In this document: positions 33,688 through 45,408 of the stretch, one piece after another
Layout of the letters: the number at the start of each line of letters is the position of its first letter
Position numbering within the stretch: the first letter of the stretch is position 1
Source of the DNA: Avena insularis
Taxonomy: Eukaryota; Streptophyta; Magnoliopsida; Poales; Poaceae
Direction of reading: 5' to 3'
Length of the DNA stretch: 64,000 bases
Assembly: GCA_023614405.1 (NCBI GenBank)
Contig: CM042694.1
Coordinates: 115,380,685-115,444,684 of the forward strand
Program-made: the position numbers and the translations under genes
The notes under the pieces: model-generated
The model's input: only the letters and a program-made list of their open reading frames with translations
Database searches by the model: none
Told to the model about the DNA's origin: nothing

Positions 33688-34424
33688 TCACAGGAGGACT
33701 CGATGGTGAGTTCCTGGAAGGCGAACTAGGCCTCGAAAGCGAGGAACTTTCTTGTGACCAAGCCAACACCTCCCTCCCTGAGCGACCTTTTTCAAGTGCA
33801 TGCACTCGGCTTCCATAAAAGAAACCATAGCCTCCAACATAGCGATCGTGATATCCTGGATCGACGACGATTGTCTTGGAAGCGGACATGTTTTCAAAAG
33901 CTCCCTATTGTCCATCTTTTTCACATCGACCGCATCAACAACTTGTTTGAGTAAGCTTTGGTCTAAGGTACCCTGAGAAGGATTGTGCTTTCCACTATTA
34001 TTGTTATTGTTGCGAAAATTTCTATTTTCATTGGCTCCATAGTTTATCGCCACCGTTCCCTCCGCCATTCCAATTCTGACCACCTCCATGGGCAGCCCTA
34101 AACTCATATCTCTGTCTACTCTGATATCCCATATCGTTACCATTGTTAAAACCTTCTTGGTTATTAAAACCGGATCCTCCATGATAACCACCAAAAGTCC
34201 ACCTCGAGAATTATTCTGACTATTGAAACCACCGGTTTGATTACCAACCTCATACCTCTGATTGTAATCCACCCCTCCCCTCCCCTCCCCGTGCCGCTAG
34301 ACTCAGCGGTATAGAAGTTTCCTCCCCCGTTGGGGTTGAACTTGGCATTGTTGATGGGGCCTCCCCCGCGTCCTCTCCCAGAATTTACGTTGTTGTAATT
34401 ATTGTTGAACTGCCCCATGACCAC
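33688..34424 (-). pseudogene. Asn/Gly-rich gag-like fragment
   Basis: Minus-strand frames read through MVMGQFNNNYNNVNSGRGRG and, in a shifted frame, GANENRNFRNNNNNSGKHNP followed by LDQSLLKQVVDAVDVKK. This low-complexity linker followed by a helical segment resembles gag-like or CCHC zinc-finger proteins annotated in many grass retroelements, but no zinc knuckle remains. At least one frameshift near 34265 splits it. Its parental element is not identified, and the CACTA end at 34556 lies just upstream on this strand. Confidence 0.4.
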
Positions 34425-34556
34425 CGCCCGGGCCTATCTAGACTATGCCGACGGCAAACAAGTCTATGCCGACACCGTGCTACACCGACGGAAAACTGGA
34501 TAACTCTACGCCCGGCACAATTTAGCCTCGCCGACGGCCGTGTGTTTCCTGTAGTG
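34425..34556. mobile_element. Orphan CACTA right end
   Basis: The interval ends in TTTCCTGTAGTG, the inverted form of CACTACAGGAAA, and holds repeated GCCGACGG, TATGCCGACGGC and CCGACGGCCGTGTG motifs typical of a grass CACTA subterminal region. No matching left end was found in the window. Confidence 0.7.
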
Positions 34557-35717
34557 TTTGTATATGCATGCACACAATAAATAAACGTCCAGTTTCATCA
34601 CTAGAATGTTCAGGTGCCAGTTTATGCAGATCTCGTGCTGATATCAGAGACTATTTCTCACTTTTTACAATGCAGTTTCTTTCCACTGTGACGCCACACA
34701 CTATATGGACATAGCTAGCACAAAGAAAAATGGCATTGTGGGCGTATAGGTTGCATACATGTCAGCATTGTTCAGGTTGCCGTTTGTGCTAGCATCTAGG
34801 ACGTCACTAATAGAATGACAGGCATCTAGAATGTCACTAATAGAAAAGGTACCGAATCCTTCACTCTGGTTCGCAGAGGCCATGGCTCTTATATGAACAT
34901 GACTGCAACACAACATCAGTCATGAATTACAACGGAGGACATTCTGGCCATTTTATATGTGCTGGTAAAAAGGGAGGGCATATGACGGCTCCAGTCTTAA
35001 ATTGTAAGGAAGAATGACGTAGATAATTATAGTCTTGTGGTATGCATTTGTCACATAATTTCTCTCACGACTCATGAGATAAACAATTGATTGCAAGTAT
35101 TTCTAGGGCATTGGGTTTTACGCACATGTTCTTCCAGCCACTCCCTATCTAATGTTTTTCACTCGACAATTGAAATATCCTGACACCACAGGGCATCGTC
35201 ACTTGCCAAATGAATTGACACAGTACGGACTCTCTTGTGGCCTTGCCTCTGTCTGGAATGGCACAACATTACCATGCCGGCCGCTAGGTTCTTTGGTCAC
35301 TCCCTACTAATAGGCTAGACTATGGTTTGGACACTTGGCATAGGTCCCAACTACACATTTCATTTGGTTTAGAAAATGACAATTAGCAAACAACAAAAAC
35401 CGCCCTATCGACTATAAGATTTTGAGATCCCTAAAGCATTTATGTCTCTGAAGCAAGACTCTTTCCAAATTCTTAACTTTCAGAAAACAAATAGCAATAA
35501 CTACTCTTGACGCGTGCATCCTGGCCGTGGCCTGAGGGCACTTCCCTATCATACATGTTGGCTTATATAACCCCTTCTTGTGAAATAGTGCAATATCAAA
35601 CACCGGGTAGACTAGTAGTGTCGGTTTAGAGTGCGACTCTGCCTAAAGACACACCCACATCCACTTAACATGCATGTTTTGCAATGTGGTTTCATGGGAA
35701 TGAGAGGTACTGGGATG
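34557..35717. other. Unassigned stretch
   Basis: Non-coding with no recognisable repeat. A small local duplication of CATCTAG-ATGTCACTAATAGAA occurs near 34795-34850. Confidence 0.35.
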
Positions 35718-35865
35718 CAGTGGCGGAGCTATGTGTATGTCAGGGGGGGCCACCGCACCCCCAGACTTTGAAGAATTAGTGAAGAAATTTTTTATTAGGG
35801 ACCTAGATGTGAAGAAATAGAGTAATATGCCCCCCCCCCTGAAATCTGGGCTAGCTCCGCCAGTG
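35718..35865. mobile_element. hAT MITE with perfect 8-base target duplication
   Basis: CAGTGGCGGAGCTATG at the left pairs with inverted CTAGCTCCGCCAGTG at the right. CTGGGATG occurs directly before (35710-35717) and directly after (35866-35873). The 148-base interior is non-coding with C/G homopolymers. Its ends resemble those of the larger hAT at 27747, so an element of that group could have mobilised it. Confidence 0.93.
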
Positions 35866-35873
35866 CTGGGATG

Positions 35874-36280
35874 GCAAAGCCTCGACTTGAGATGGTATGC
35901 AGTGCGCTAACCCTATGGCTCATCCGTTACTGTGGTCGCAAGAACACGTGTGGACAGCGAACAATGCCCCGACTCACCGAGGGAGTGAGAGGCTAGTAGC
36001 GAAGAATCAGTGCAACACATCATGACGGTAAATTTATTCCTCCTACAACTACCATAACTTCCTTGGATTCTCTTCAAAAGTTCCTTTTCCACCTTATATG
36101 GTTGCATCTATTTCCATTTCTCCCATGCTTTGTTCACAAAAAATGTAATGTATTGTACACGATCAGCAACTTGTTAGTTAGCTAATCACATGGCTTATGT
36201 GGCATTGACAGTTAAACTTCAAACTCATAATACCTGATTCATTCATAAGTGTGAGAGATAACATGCGTGTTAAGAAGACA
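35874..36280. other. Unassigned stretch before duplication copy 2
   Basis: Nothing was recognised. No transposon terminus, target duplication or satellite marks the point (36281) where similarity to the window start begins, which is simply where the window begins. The duplication probably extends further left of copy 1. Confidence 0.4.
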
Positions 36281-36300
36281 TTTACATAAGAGTGAATTTT

Positions 36301-36698
36301 CTGAGCAGGAGCTCAGTGCACAGACATATTTAGGTTGTTCATACGTGATTTAATACCCACACTAGGCTTTTTTCCCTATCAAACAAAATCCCTTTTTTGT
36401 ATCCTCATACAACTATTGTTTTGAAATGAAACTTTGCAGTTCAGTCAAAACATTTGAGATACAAAAAGCGGAAAATATTTCAATTTTTTGAACACTAAAT
36501 ATATTTAAATGTTTAAAGAATTTTTTGAATCTTAAATGTTCTACAACTTAAATTGGGAATAAAATTCAAACTATTTTTCTGACATTCTAGTTGGCCATTT
36601 TTAGGAATCTACAAAGTTTCAAATCCCTTTATCATATAGTTTTGGAGATAGAAAAAAGAAAAAGAAAAAGTATGAGTGTGCATTGAGCACCTACTCAA
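36301..36698. mobile_element. Terminal-inverted-repeat element, copy 2
   Basis: Counterpart of 21-418. The ends and interior look identical by eye. Confidence 0.5.
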
Positions 36699-37219
36699 TC
36701 AAATTTTTTCCATACATGCCTACAACCAACTATGTATTATAAGTATGAGGTCTATGATGGTATAAATAAAATAACCCCTCCCTCAATTTTGTGGTTTAAT
36801 AACAACAAAATGTAACAAGTGTTCAATGACATAAGAAATGAAATTCTAAGGTGACATAACCCAAGGAATATTTACAAGTCTATACTAAAAGATAATATCT
36901 CCAAGGAAGGAGGTACATAACATGGCTAGATTCGCAGTTTGTAATGCTTTTGGTCATTTAATTTGGCCTTTGAGCCCATAAGATGGTGTGTAAATCCCTG
37001 TAACTATTGAAGTTTGAATAAAGAGGGGGATGATGCTTAACGAAAAAAATCTGAAAGATTGTACAGAAGCAGGACTATTAGGAGCAGGGTTATTAATGGT
37101 TTTTAGGGATTCTAGTCAATCTCTATTTTTCTCTCCACCTAATCCCTATCTATCTCCAATAATGGGAAGCATGCAACTCGATGATACCACGACCATGTCA
37201 AAACTTTTTTTTGCGGGAA

Positions 37220-37625
37220 AAATGTAATTTATTATTAACTTATAGGAAGGATACAATCCTCACTTACAACATCATTCAGTTCTGGCGGGAAGGTTTTGAT
37301 ACAAGATTGTGTTCTATGCATCGATCTCACCATTTTTGCCACAATATGACTAGCTAAATTTTGACTACGGTATATATTCCTAAATTTTCTTTAATATTTA
37401 GCCTAGTGCACTACTGCCGAGCTATAAGCATCCTTCGTTATGATCAAGTTAACTGCATGTTAGCAATCATACTCCAGTTGGCTCCCTGTACCAGTTCAAG
37501 GCCAGTTTGAGGCCCTCCTCACATGCCGGAAATTCTGCCTCCAAAGCTCAAGAGCGCTTAAATAAAACTATGTGTACCGTAAAAATTACTTCTCCTTTCC
37601 GACCATGCAAGATCATACAAAAGTA
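37220..37625 (-). pseudogene. LINE RNase H tail, copy 2
   Basis: Counterpart of 940-1340, with a few substitutions (for example CTACTGCCGAG near 37412 where copy 1 has CTACGGCCGAG). It carries the same in-frame stop beside the ALEAE core. Confidence 0.6.
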
Positions 37626-38210
37626 GTACATCGTCACATCCGAAGCTAACTGCAGTCTTAACTACGTGGTTTGATATTTAGGGCTCCACTTTCATAACCC
37701 AGATCTTTCACTAACTTCTCAACTCTGATCCTTCACTAACTTGTACAATCCTGCAAATCAACGAAAAGCTTTTAGACAACCTATGTAAACAAGAAAATTA
37801 CATTATTTTGTTTCCTTGGGAGGAATAAATTTAGCTCAAACATTTACCTCAGGTGCTAGATTAAGATCTTGGGCCATATTCATCTTCTCCACAACATAAT
37901 TTACATAAAGATGAAAATCTAGTTTGTACTGTGGACAAAGAGACAAAGATTAAATTCTCCACAATTGCAATCGGTAATCATACATCATTAGATTCATATA
38001 CAGAAGGCTAAAAATTAAGATACCTGCAAGGTAATCTACTTATACACCCATTTCTTATACTTGGCGTCAAAAGTTGTCAAATCTTGTAGAGTAAGGCAGC
38101 CGCAAGGGTCATATTTTTGTTCATTGTATGGATACTCAGTCTCGTAACCGGACACATACACTAACTACTATAAACTAGTGTTCAGTTAGTAAACCAAGAA
38201 AATATAGCAT

Positions 38211-38579
38211 GTGGAAGCAAAGTGTACACGTCGATGTTCAAATAACAGTGTTCCAAATAATGTTTTGACAATAAGAAAATTATATTCTAATTGTAAACAA
38301 CAACCACGTCATTGGTCTCAAACAAAATGTGATAGACTGGAGATGCAACCTAGTAGAACTGGGAACTCATTGAAACAAACTAAAAACTCTGAGAACTCAG
38401 TTCGCTTTGTTTCTTTGCCTCTAAAAAAAGAGTCAGCTAATGTAAGTATTACTAATGTGATTGTAATATATGATTATGGCACATGGATTGATGATTTCTA
38501 CACTATTCTCTCTAAAGCTAATATTTGGGTGAATTCCAAGGTATATGCTATTCCAGCACAAAATGATGTATCAACATAG
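38211..38579 (+). CDS. Unrecognised 122-codon ORF, copy 2
   Basis: Same frame as 1926-2294 from codon 7 onward. At the start this copy has GTACACGTCGATG against GTACGTCGATG, so the first codons differ and this frame uses an in-frame non-ATG start (GTG). That shift right at the start argues that the N-terminus is not under constraint in both copies. Confidence 0.2.
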   Translation: MEAKCTRRCSNNSVPNNVLTIRKLYSNCKQQPRHWSQTKCDRLEMQPSRTGNSLKQTKNSENSVRFVSLPLKKESANVSITNVIVIYDYGTWIDDFYTILSKANIWVNSKVYAIPAQNDVST

Positions 38580-38910
38580 TTATGTGCTTGCAAGTGGTAA
38601 ATGCATCCAATCGTTATGGCAAGTACCACAAATTTCAAACAAATTGGTACAGTCGGCGCAAGGATTAGGGCAAGAGAGAGAACATGTGTTAGAGAGAATA
38701 GACTACTGAATATTGCTTGTCTTCATATTAGACGATACATGCTCCATTTATGGGGCAATACTAGACTGCAGTAGATATCATACATGGTCACTTGCCTAAT
38801 TGGAATGTATTTACATCCTAGGGGAATCACCACATAACAGTAATCTCCACAGAGCTGGGTACCGACAGAAAAGGCCAACTTCGGCGAGGCGGAGCGAGAC
38901 CTGTCAGCGA

Positions 38911-39318
38911 GGGGGGAAAAACCATGGGCGCCAACCAGCGAAACTTCACTATAACGGGGAGTGTTTACACAACGCCGGGGATTTTACAGATGCAACTTAT
39001 CCCAGCCGGCGGCTTACAATAGGTATATATAAAGGTGGTAACCTAGGTCATCAACGATCCCCGCTATAACGGGGAGTGTTTACACAACGCCGGGGATTTT
39101 ACAGATGCAACTTATCCCAGCCGACTTTACAATAGGTATATATAAAGGTGGTAACCTAGGTCATCAACGATCCCCGCTATAACGGGGAGTGTTTACACAA
39201 CGCCGGGGATTCCCCTAGGTATATACCTCTTGTAAGCATCTGTAAAATCCCCGGCGTTGTGTAAACACTCCCCGTTATAGTGAAGTTTTGCTGGCTGGCG
39301 CCCGTGGTTTTTCCCCTC
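38911..39318. repeat. Foldback repeat with tandem TATA units, copy 2
   Basis: Better preserved than 2621-3022. The motif ATAACGGGGAGTGTTTACAC starts at 38951, 39066 and 39179 (periods 115 and 113), and its inverse occurs near 39252-39280. Each full unit holds GGTATATATAAAGGTGG and CCTAGGTCATCAACGATCC. The arms pair over about 80 bases with few mismatches, so a transcript could fold into a long hairpin. Confidence 0.75.
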
Positions 39319-39551
39319 TCTTTGTTGGAGAGGGTTTTTCACGTTAAATCTGTGTCCCCTTGCTGCGATTTTATTTTCGTTCTTCGTTATTTACATGTCG
39401 CAAACCTAACATAAACAACAATCCAGATTATATAACAAGGTGAAGTCGTGATAGCTACCTCAATAGGAGTAGACCTCACAAGGTGATTGACCTACAAGGC
39501 AAAGGTAAGTCAGGTCAAATTGTTCAACATAGACAAAATTGACATAATAGA

Positions 39552-40230
39552 TTATATAATATCACCTACGAATTCACGCATCTCCCACGCATCACCCTCT
39601 TTGGCATCGCTTCCAAGCACAGTGAGCTTGTAGCTCTGCACTTGATGGCCATTGATTATGCTGTCGAGTACATATTCATATTTTTGGTTTTTAAAATAAA
39701 TTTTACAAGCATGATAACCATAGAGGTAACATATTTGCGCCATCTTCTCTTTGTGCTCAAGAACCATCATGTAATCTAATAGAGCGATCTCTATCTGAAA
39801 ATAAATCATCTTCTGGAAACCTCTATTCGTTATGGCGATATATTTGGCCAACACTCGGTCTACTGTATTCCACCTCTGCCATAAACTCACTCTAGAAATC
39901 CACATATTGATCATCACCTTGGTAGGTTGTCGGGCGCACTCACGAGTAACTCCAGTTGTGGAAGTCGGGGAAAAGGTCTGCGTAGCGAAGCTCGTAGCCA
40001 TCGAGTTTGAGGTTGCAGCGGCCAGCGTAGATGTAATAGGGAACTTGGAGGGGAACCCGAGGAGGAGCTTTTTGGTGTCGGCCTCGCTGTTGAATAGATG
40101 GTACCGAGGGACCATTCTCTGACATCTGCACATGGACTTGGTGCTCCTCCACATAGAACCGGTCCTCCTCCAGATGGGTTGCTGCTACACATAGAACTCT
40201 TTCTTCAAGAGTAGCAAATGAAAATTCCAA
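39552..40230 (-). pseudogene. Small spliced hypothetical gene, copy 2 (better preserved)
   Basis: The first exon from ATG at 40230 is identical to copy 1. Here the last part is one open frame reading MVLEHKEKMAQICYLYGYHA and later YKLTVLGSDAKEGDAWEMRE to a stop at 39552, because the two dinucleotides missing in copy 1 are present. The donor GTGAGT lies at about 39947-39952 and an acceptor near 39858. Exon joining is inferred. I marked it as pseudogene because no intact start-to-stop product can be shown without assuming introns. A genuine small gene or a captured fragment is possible. Confidence 0.4.
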
Positions 40231-41554
40231 ACCCTAGGAGGAGAGACACTTCTTCCTTTAATTTGGTACTTAAGAAGAGGACAGTACGGTGTCGGCCTCG
40301 ACTAAGTCAACTAGAACTAGGTGGCCAACCTGCACTTGTAATCTGGAAGCGGAACCTTCTGTCGTCCTGCATTACAGGCAGTAAGAGCAGACATAGGCGC
40401 TAATCCGGGATTAGGCCTAGGGTCGTCGCAAAACCATATGCCAGGCGCTTGGTCTTGGGATTTTCTTACCCACACGAAGCTATCCTTTTGTTTCTGTTGG
40501 GGACAGGGACAAGGATTCTATCCTTTTATATGCTTTTTTTAGGGATATCCTTTTATATATACTAGATGATACCCGCGCGTTTCATGTGTATGAAGAAACA
40601 TACTCTAGAAATGCTATAGAATAAATGACACAAATTCTCATGTTACTTGTGAAAGCACATGAGGTCCTATAGAATTTATAATTGGTAGACACTAATAGTT
40701 AACTTGTAATCTTCTATACTATTGATCATTTTGGCTATATTCAATTCACATAATATAGAAGATACTAATGCACTCAAACACATATAGAGTGGTTCTGAGA
40801 AAATGTGAGAATAATATTTTAGAAGTTTTACGGTGATTGACATTTTTAGGAACCGTCCGTCCCCTCTGATCTAATGGTGCTAAAATTGACGGTACCAAAC
40901 TGATAGTACCTGATAGTATAAAAAAGTATGGAACCGGTACCAAAATTGTGCGGGACCAGTACCAACATATTTAATTTATTTTAATTAATAAAGGGCATTT
41001 ATGTAATTTTGACAAGTGGCTCCATCTGTCATTGCTCTACCACGGCTATCGTCTCACAAATTACTCTCTAGCAGTCTGGCGCTATGAATCGCCACCGATG
41101 GAGCAGGCCACTGTCGCTAGGGAGGAGGAAGGATGGCCATGGAAGGAGGGAATCAGGGGATGGGGCATCGGAGGTCCCTAGGATCTCGGTGGGGAACCTC
41201 GGTGGCGTCGGCGAAACAGGGACATCTACAGAAAAGCGTGGAATGCCACAGAGAATATAGAGGTCAGAATTAACGATATTCCGTCCCTTTTTATTTTCCC
41301 AAGTAGCTAGGCAATTAGTTGCAATTCGCCACGCGAAGATGCTTACCTTTGGGGGAGCAGGACACCCACAACCTGTGTCCTAGACAGCATGGTGTCCATC
41401 AGGTGCCCTGCTCGTGGAGCACATAGAAGTGCTATTATTCAGATCCCACGCCATCTTATACGCACCTCGGACTGTGAATAGTCCCCTTCGATCTGGAGCC
41501 CTAGCAAGGACATCGACGTCATTGCATGGAGACAGCTTGACCTTGAGATTTTCA
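40231..41554. other. Non-coding stretch, copy 2
   Basis: Counterpart of 3931-5273. The largest local difference is at about 40363-40382, where GTCGTCCTGCATTACAGGCA replaces a different sequence of similar length in copy 1. Confidence 0.4.
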
Positions 41555-44333
41555 TCAATATCCGTCTAGCAGAAGTGCTTGCGTAGGAGAGCAGTTCCAT
41601 TCACCTTCATCTGTGATCAGGGCGGCCACTCGTCTTAGTCGACAATCTCCTTGTTCAGATAATGGCCTATATGATGTAGGCCGAGGCAACCATGGGTCAC
41701 GCCAGATTCGTATCTGGCTCCCATCACCCACCCTCCAAAAATGACCTTTCTTCAATAAATCAACCCTTATGTGATAGCCTGCCATCAACGACGTGTTACC
41801 TGTAAACACAGTATCCTCCAAGCAGCTATTAGGATAGTAACGTGCTTTAAAACCAAGACACATAGACTGTTGGGTTTAATTAGAATTCTCCAACCCTGCC
41901 TCGCCCGTAACGCTTGGTTGAGAAGGCGAAAGTCATGAAACCCCAATCCTCCACACTGCTTCAGATGAGTAACGGCATCCCAAGATTTCCAATGTGTTTT
42001 CCTCTTTCCCTTTTCTGATCCCCACCAGTAATTCCTAACCATGCGATTGAGATCATCACAGATGCCCAAGGGTAGCTTAAAAACACTCATGATATAGGTA
42101 GGTATAGACCGTGCAATTGATTTAATGAGAGTCTCCTTTGCTGCCTATGATGAAAAAGAATCGCCCCACTCCATAAACCTTTTCATTAGTCTCACTTGCA
42201 GATTCTGCATTTTCCCCTTCTTTGTTCTCCCACCGGCGTTGGCAAGCCGAGGTATTTTTCTTCAAACTCCGGGTTTTGAAGCTGCAGCACGACACGAATC
42301 CGATCCTGGTTTTTTTTAGGGCACCCTTGACCGAACATGATTGAACACTTCCCCATATTGATCAGCCGACATGTAGCTTGTGCGTAGTAATCAATCACAG
42401 TCCGAACTGCCCCTGCTTGTTGAACATCAGCTTTGAAGAAAAGCAAGGTATCATCCGCAAAAAGGAGATGTGAGACCCCAGGTGCTCTCGGACAAACCTT
42501 GACTGGAGTGATATCATGTTGAATAGCACTTTGTCTTAAAAATGCCGACAAGCCATTAGCCACAAGAAGGAATAGGAACGGGGAGAGAGGGTCACCTTGC
42601 GGCAGCCCACGCGACAGTACGAACGAATCCAAGACAACACCATTGAATTTTACTGAATACCTCACTATGGCGACACATGTCATAATCCATTGCACCCAAC
42701 GAGGAGAGAAGCCTAACTTTCGCATCCCTCGCTCCAAGAAACCCCAATCAACCCGAGTATAAGCCTTTGATAGATCTAACTTGTAGGCACAAAAACTATA
42801 TTCTGGATCCTTTTCCTATTGAATGTAATGGAAGCACTCAAATGACAAAAGAGCATTATCTGTGATGAGACGGCGTAGGACAAAGGCACTCTGATTTGGC
42901 GATATAATTCCATCTAGGACAGGGCGTAATCTGTTCACTAGACACTTTCATACCACCTTATATATGACGTTACATAAACTGATTGGCCTAAATTCAGTCA
43001 CTTTCGTGGGCTGCTTCACTTTGGGGATGAGAACGATGGTAGCATCATTCACCCCAAGAGGCATAACCCAAATCGTGCTTGCATTTTTCATTGCACACGA
43101 CTTTCTGAACCGTGCAATAAGGTCACCCATAACACGGCTCTCCCACTGGAGTTACCTTAGCCCCGGGCTACTTCCTCTCGAACCATAATAGACTAGTATT
43201 ATTATTTGATCATTGAATCGTTTATTTCTCTTGAAAACGGATTTTAATAAATTACCAGAAGCTTGGATTTCTGCTCCGGCTTTCTTTACGGGTTGTCCTA
43301 ATGGGCTATACTCATCGCTCCGCGCCTTGGCGGCCTCTTCCTATTATTCACAGAAACTCAAAACCACCACCAGGAATAAAAACAAACCTTTTGAGCAGGA
43401 AAAGGCATACCAAAGATTTTTGGAAAGACACATTGAAATGGAACCTCTCGAACCTATTCCGAAGTAAGTTTAGGATGAGGTTTCCGATCCGGTTGGTGTT
43501 CCGACATCCCGAATCGAGGTGGCTCTAAACTCAGGTTTGCCTACCTCTCTAGTTACAGAGAGAGGAGAGGGGCTTCGTCTTTTTAGGTCTCTGAAAAGCC
43601 AGTTGACATGCGATCCAATCAAGGAGGCAGTACTTCTGCCTGAGTTCCTCTAGATCCTACTCGTCGGGATTACCGTGCGGGTCCTAAAGAACTCCCTTAC
43701 TGCCGGTATAACCTCCTCCTTCAGTAGTCCCCAATTCCGTTGAGAAAACCTCGCTGGAAAACCGTCCGGGCCTGTCGCCTTTAAAGGGCCAATTTGAAAT
43801 AGCGCGTCTTATATGTCCTTGTCAGTGAAATCTGCACACAGATTTGCATTCATCTGATCAGAAACTTTCTCCTCCAACAAATCTAGGACCAAGGCAGGAT
43901 AAAGATTAGGCACAGCTGTAAAAAGGTTTTGAAAATACTCAGAAAACAGCAGACCCATACCATCCTGGCTAGTATAAACATGACCACTGTCATCAATTAA
44001 TTGTTTGACTTTATTTTTACGAGCAAGCCAAACAACTTTACTATGGAAGAATTTTGTGTTACGATCCCCTTCCCGTAACCAGTCTATTCTGGATCTCTGC
44101 ATCCACATCATCTCCTCTCTGTATAGGAGCTCATTCATACTACCGGTTACCCTCCTAATTTCTTCTCTGTCAACATTCACACGCAAGAGTTCTTCTAGCT
44201 TCCCTCTCAAAGAATCTAATTGCCTTTTGACGTTACAAAATTTGTCCTTGCTCCATTGCTGCAAGTGTTGCATGACCTTGCCTAAGCCAGATGAATGTGT
44301 CCCAAGTTCGCCTTCGGCCCAGCATTTGCCCAA
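41555..44333 (-). pseudogene. LINE ORF2, copy 2
   Basis: Same broken reverse transcriptase as 5274-8043, with the same interrupting insert and the same FADD and GLPQGDPLSPF motifs. Few substitutions (for example Leu to Val before SRGLPQGD). The shared frameshifts show that decay preceded the duplication. Confidence 0.9.
43073..43675. other. Foreign insertion in LINE, copy 2
   Basis: Counterpart of 6783-7385 with only a handful of changes. Possibly organellar DNA. Confidence 0.4.
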
Positions 44334-44395
44334 GCGTTAGAAATATGCTCAGGCAAGGATGCTTCCCGTGATTGCCCAAGCGTTAGAAATATGCT
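44327..44395 (+). repeat. Short direct repeat, copy 2
   Basis: Same 23-base pair as 8037-8105. Confidence 0.8.
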
Positions 44396-44466
44396 TCAGT
44401 GTTCTGCATATCATGCCTCGGGGATAACAAAGCAAACGTAAATCTCCATTATCTAATATTTAGAGA

Positions 44467-44730
44467 CACTACAAGAAAATTCAGAAATTTGTCGTCTGGC
44501 CAAAACACACGGAAAAGGATTTTCCATGGACATGCTCACAGATAACTATATCGGTAATGAGAGTTCGGGCAGAAGGGAATTTTACATGATCTTTCTACTA
44601 GGCGCACATCGAAAGTTTGCCGGGAGCCCACGACGAGCTGTCAGCGAACAAAACCGAGAAGACCGATTAGAACTCAAAAGATATCATGTATATGAGTATC
44701 AAACGGCCGCTAGGCTGATTGTAGTCATAT
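44467..44730 (+). mobile_element. CACTA transposon left end, copy 2
   Basis: CACTACAAGAAAATTC terminus and subterminal region as at 8177. Confidence 0.6.
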
Positions 44731-45196
44731 AGATGTCCTAGTCTTCGGGAGTAAAGCACAATCCCAGGGAAGAAGACGTACGACACAGAGTCGGGTATTC
44801 ATAACTACCGTATGCGATCTTTGGTGTCCCGATGCCTACCGTTCCCATGCAAACACATGCTAAAGTAAACTTTCGCTAGCTCACTCGTGTCAATGCACCA
44901 ACAAGGCAACGAACTACTGTTTTTTTTTCATTAATTAGGCACATCTCTTTGCCCGAAGATATGAGAAGAACGCTAGCTATCTTATTTAGATATAGTTCTT
45001 ACAGCGAAGGTGGCTGATATAGTAGAGAAGTTTTAGTACTCTTGGGAGTACCATACTAGTGCACCTCATTGATTTCCAATTGTCCTTTCTCGTGGTAATT
45101 TTTTTTAGGAAAGCTGGATTGTATATTTGTTCTTTTTTTTATTTTTTTTGTGAAAATTCCACCGATCTGATTAATAACGGTTTTGCTATTTCTCAG

Positions 45197-45408
45197 TCGA
45201 CTGAGATTTCCTTAAGCCTCATTCACCTAAGAAAAATGCAACCGTCTGTTAAAAAAAAGGTGCAACTGAAACCCAGTTGCACTTTTCTGACAGAAAAATG
45301 CAATTACACTTTTCTGCTAGAAAAGTGCAACTGGAACGAGTTGCACATTTCTTTTAACTACAGTTGCACTTTTCTTAAGTGATTGAGACTTAAGAAAATC
45401 TCAGTCGA
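45197..45408. mobile_element. MITE with TCGACTGAGATTT ends, copy 2
   Basis: Counterpart of 8907-9118, with the same inverted GTTGCACTTTTCT motifs. Confidence 0.7.

Noticed and set aside
8177..34556. CACTA left end at 8177 and right end at 34556 as one 26-kb transposon
   Set aside because: Subterminal motifs differ (ACACACGGAAAAGG versus GCCGACGG), flanking triplets do not match (AGA versus TTT), and the span crosses the duplication junction.
35874..36280. A transposon end or satellite marking the start of duplication copy 2
   Set aside because: Position 36281 simply corresponds to the first base of the window, so it is not evidence of a breakpoint.
38951..39280. Three evenly spaced repeats as a CRISPR-like array
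   Set aside because: Units are 113-115 bases, repeat and spacer are both conserved, and the setting is a plant genome. It is a tandem or foldback repeat.
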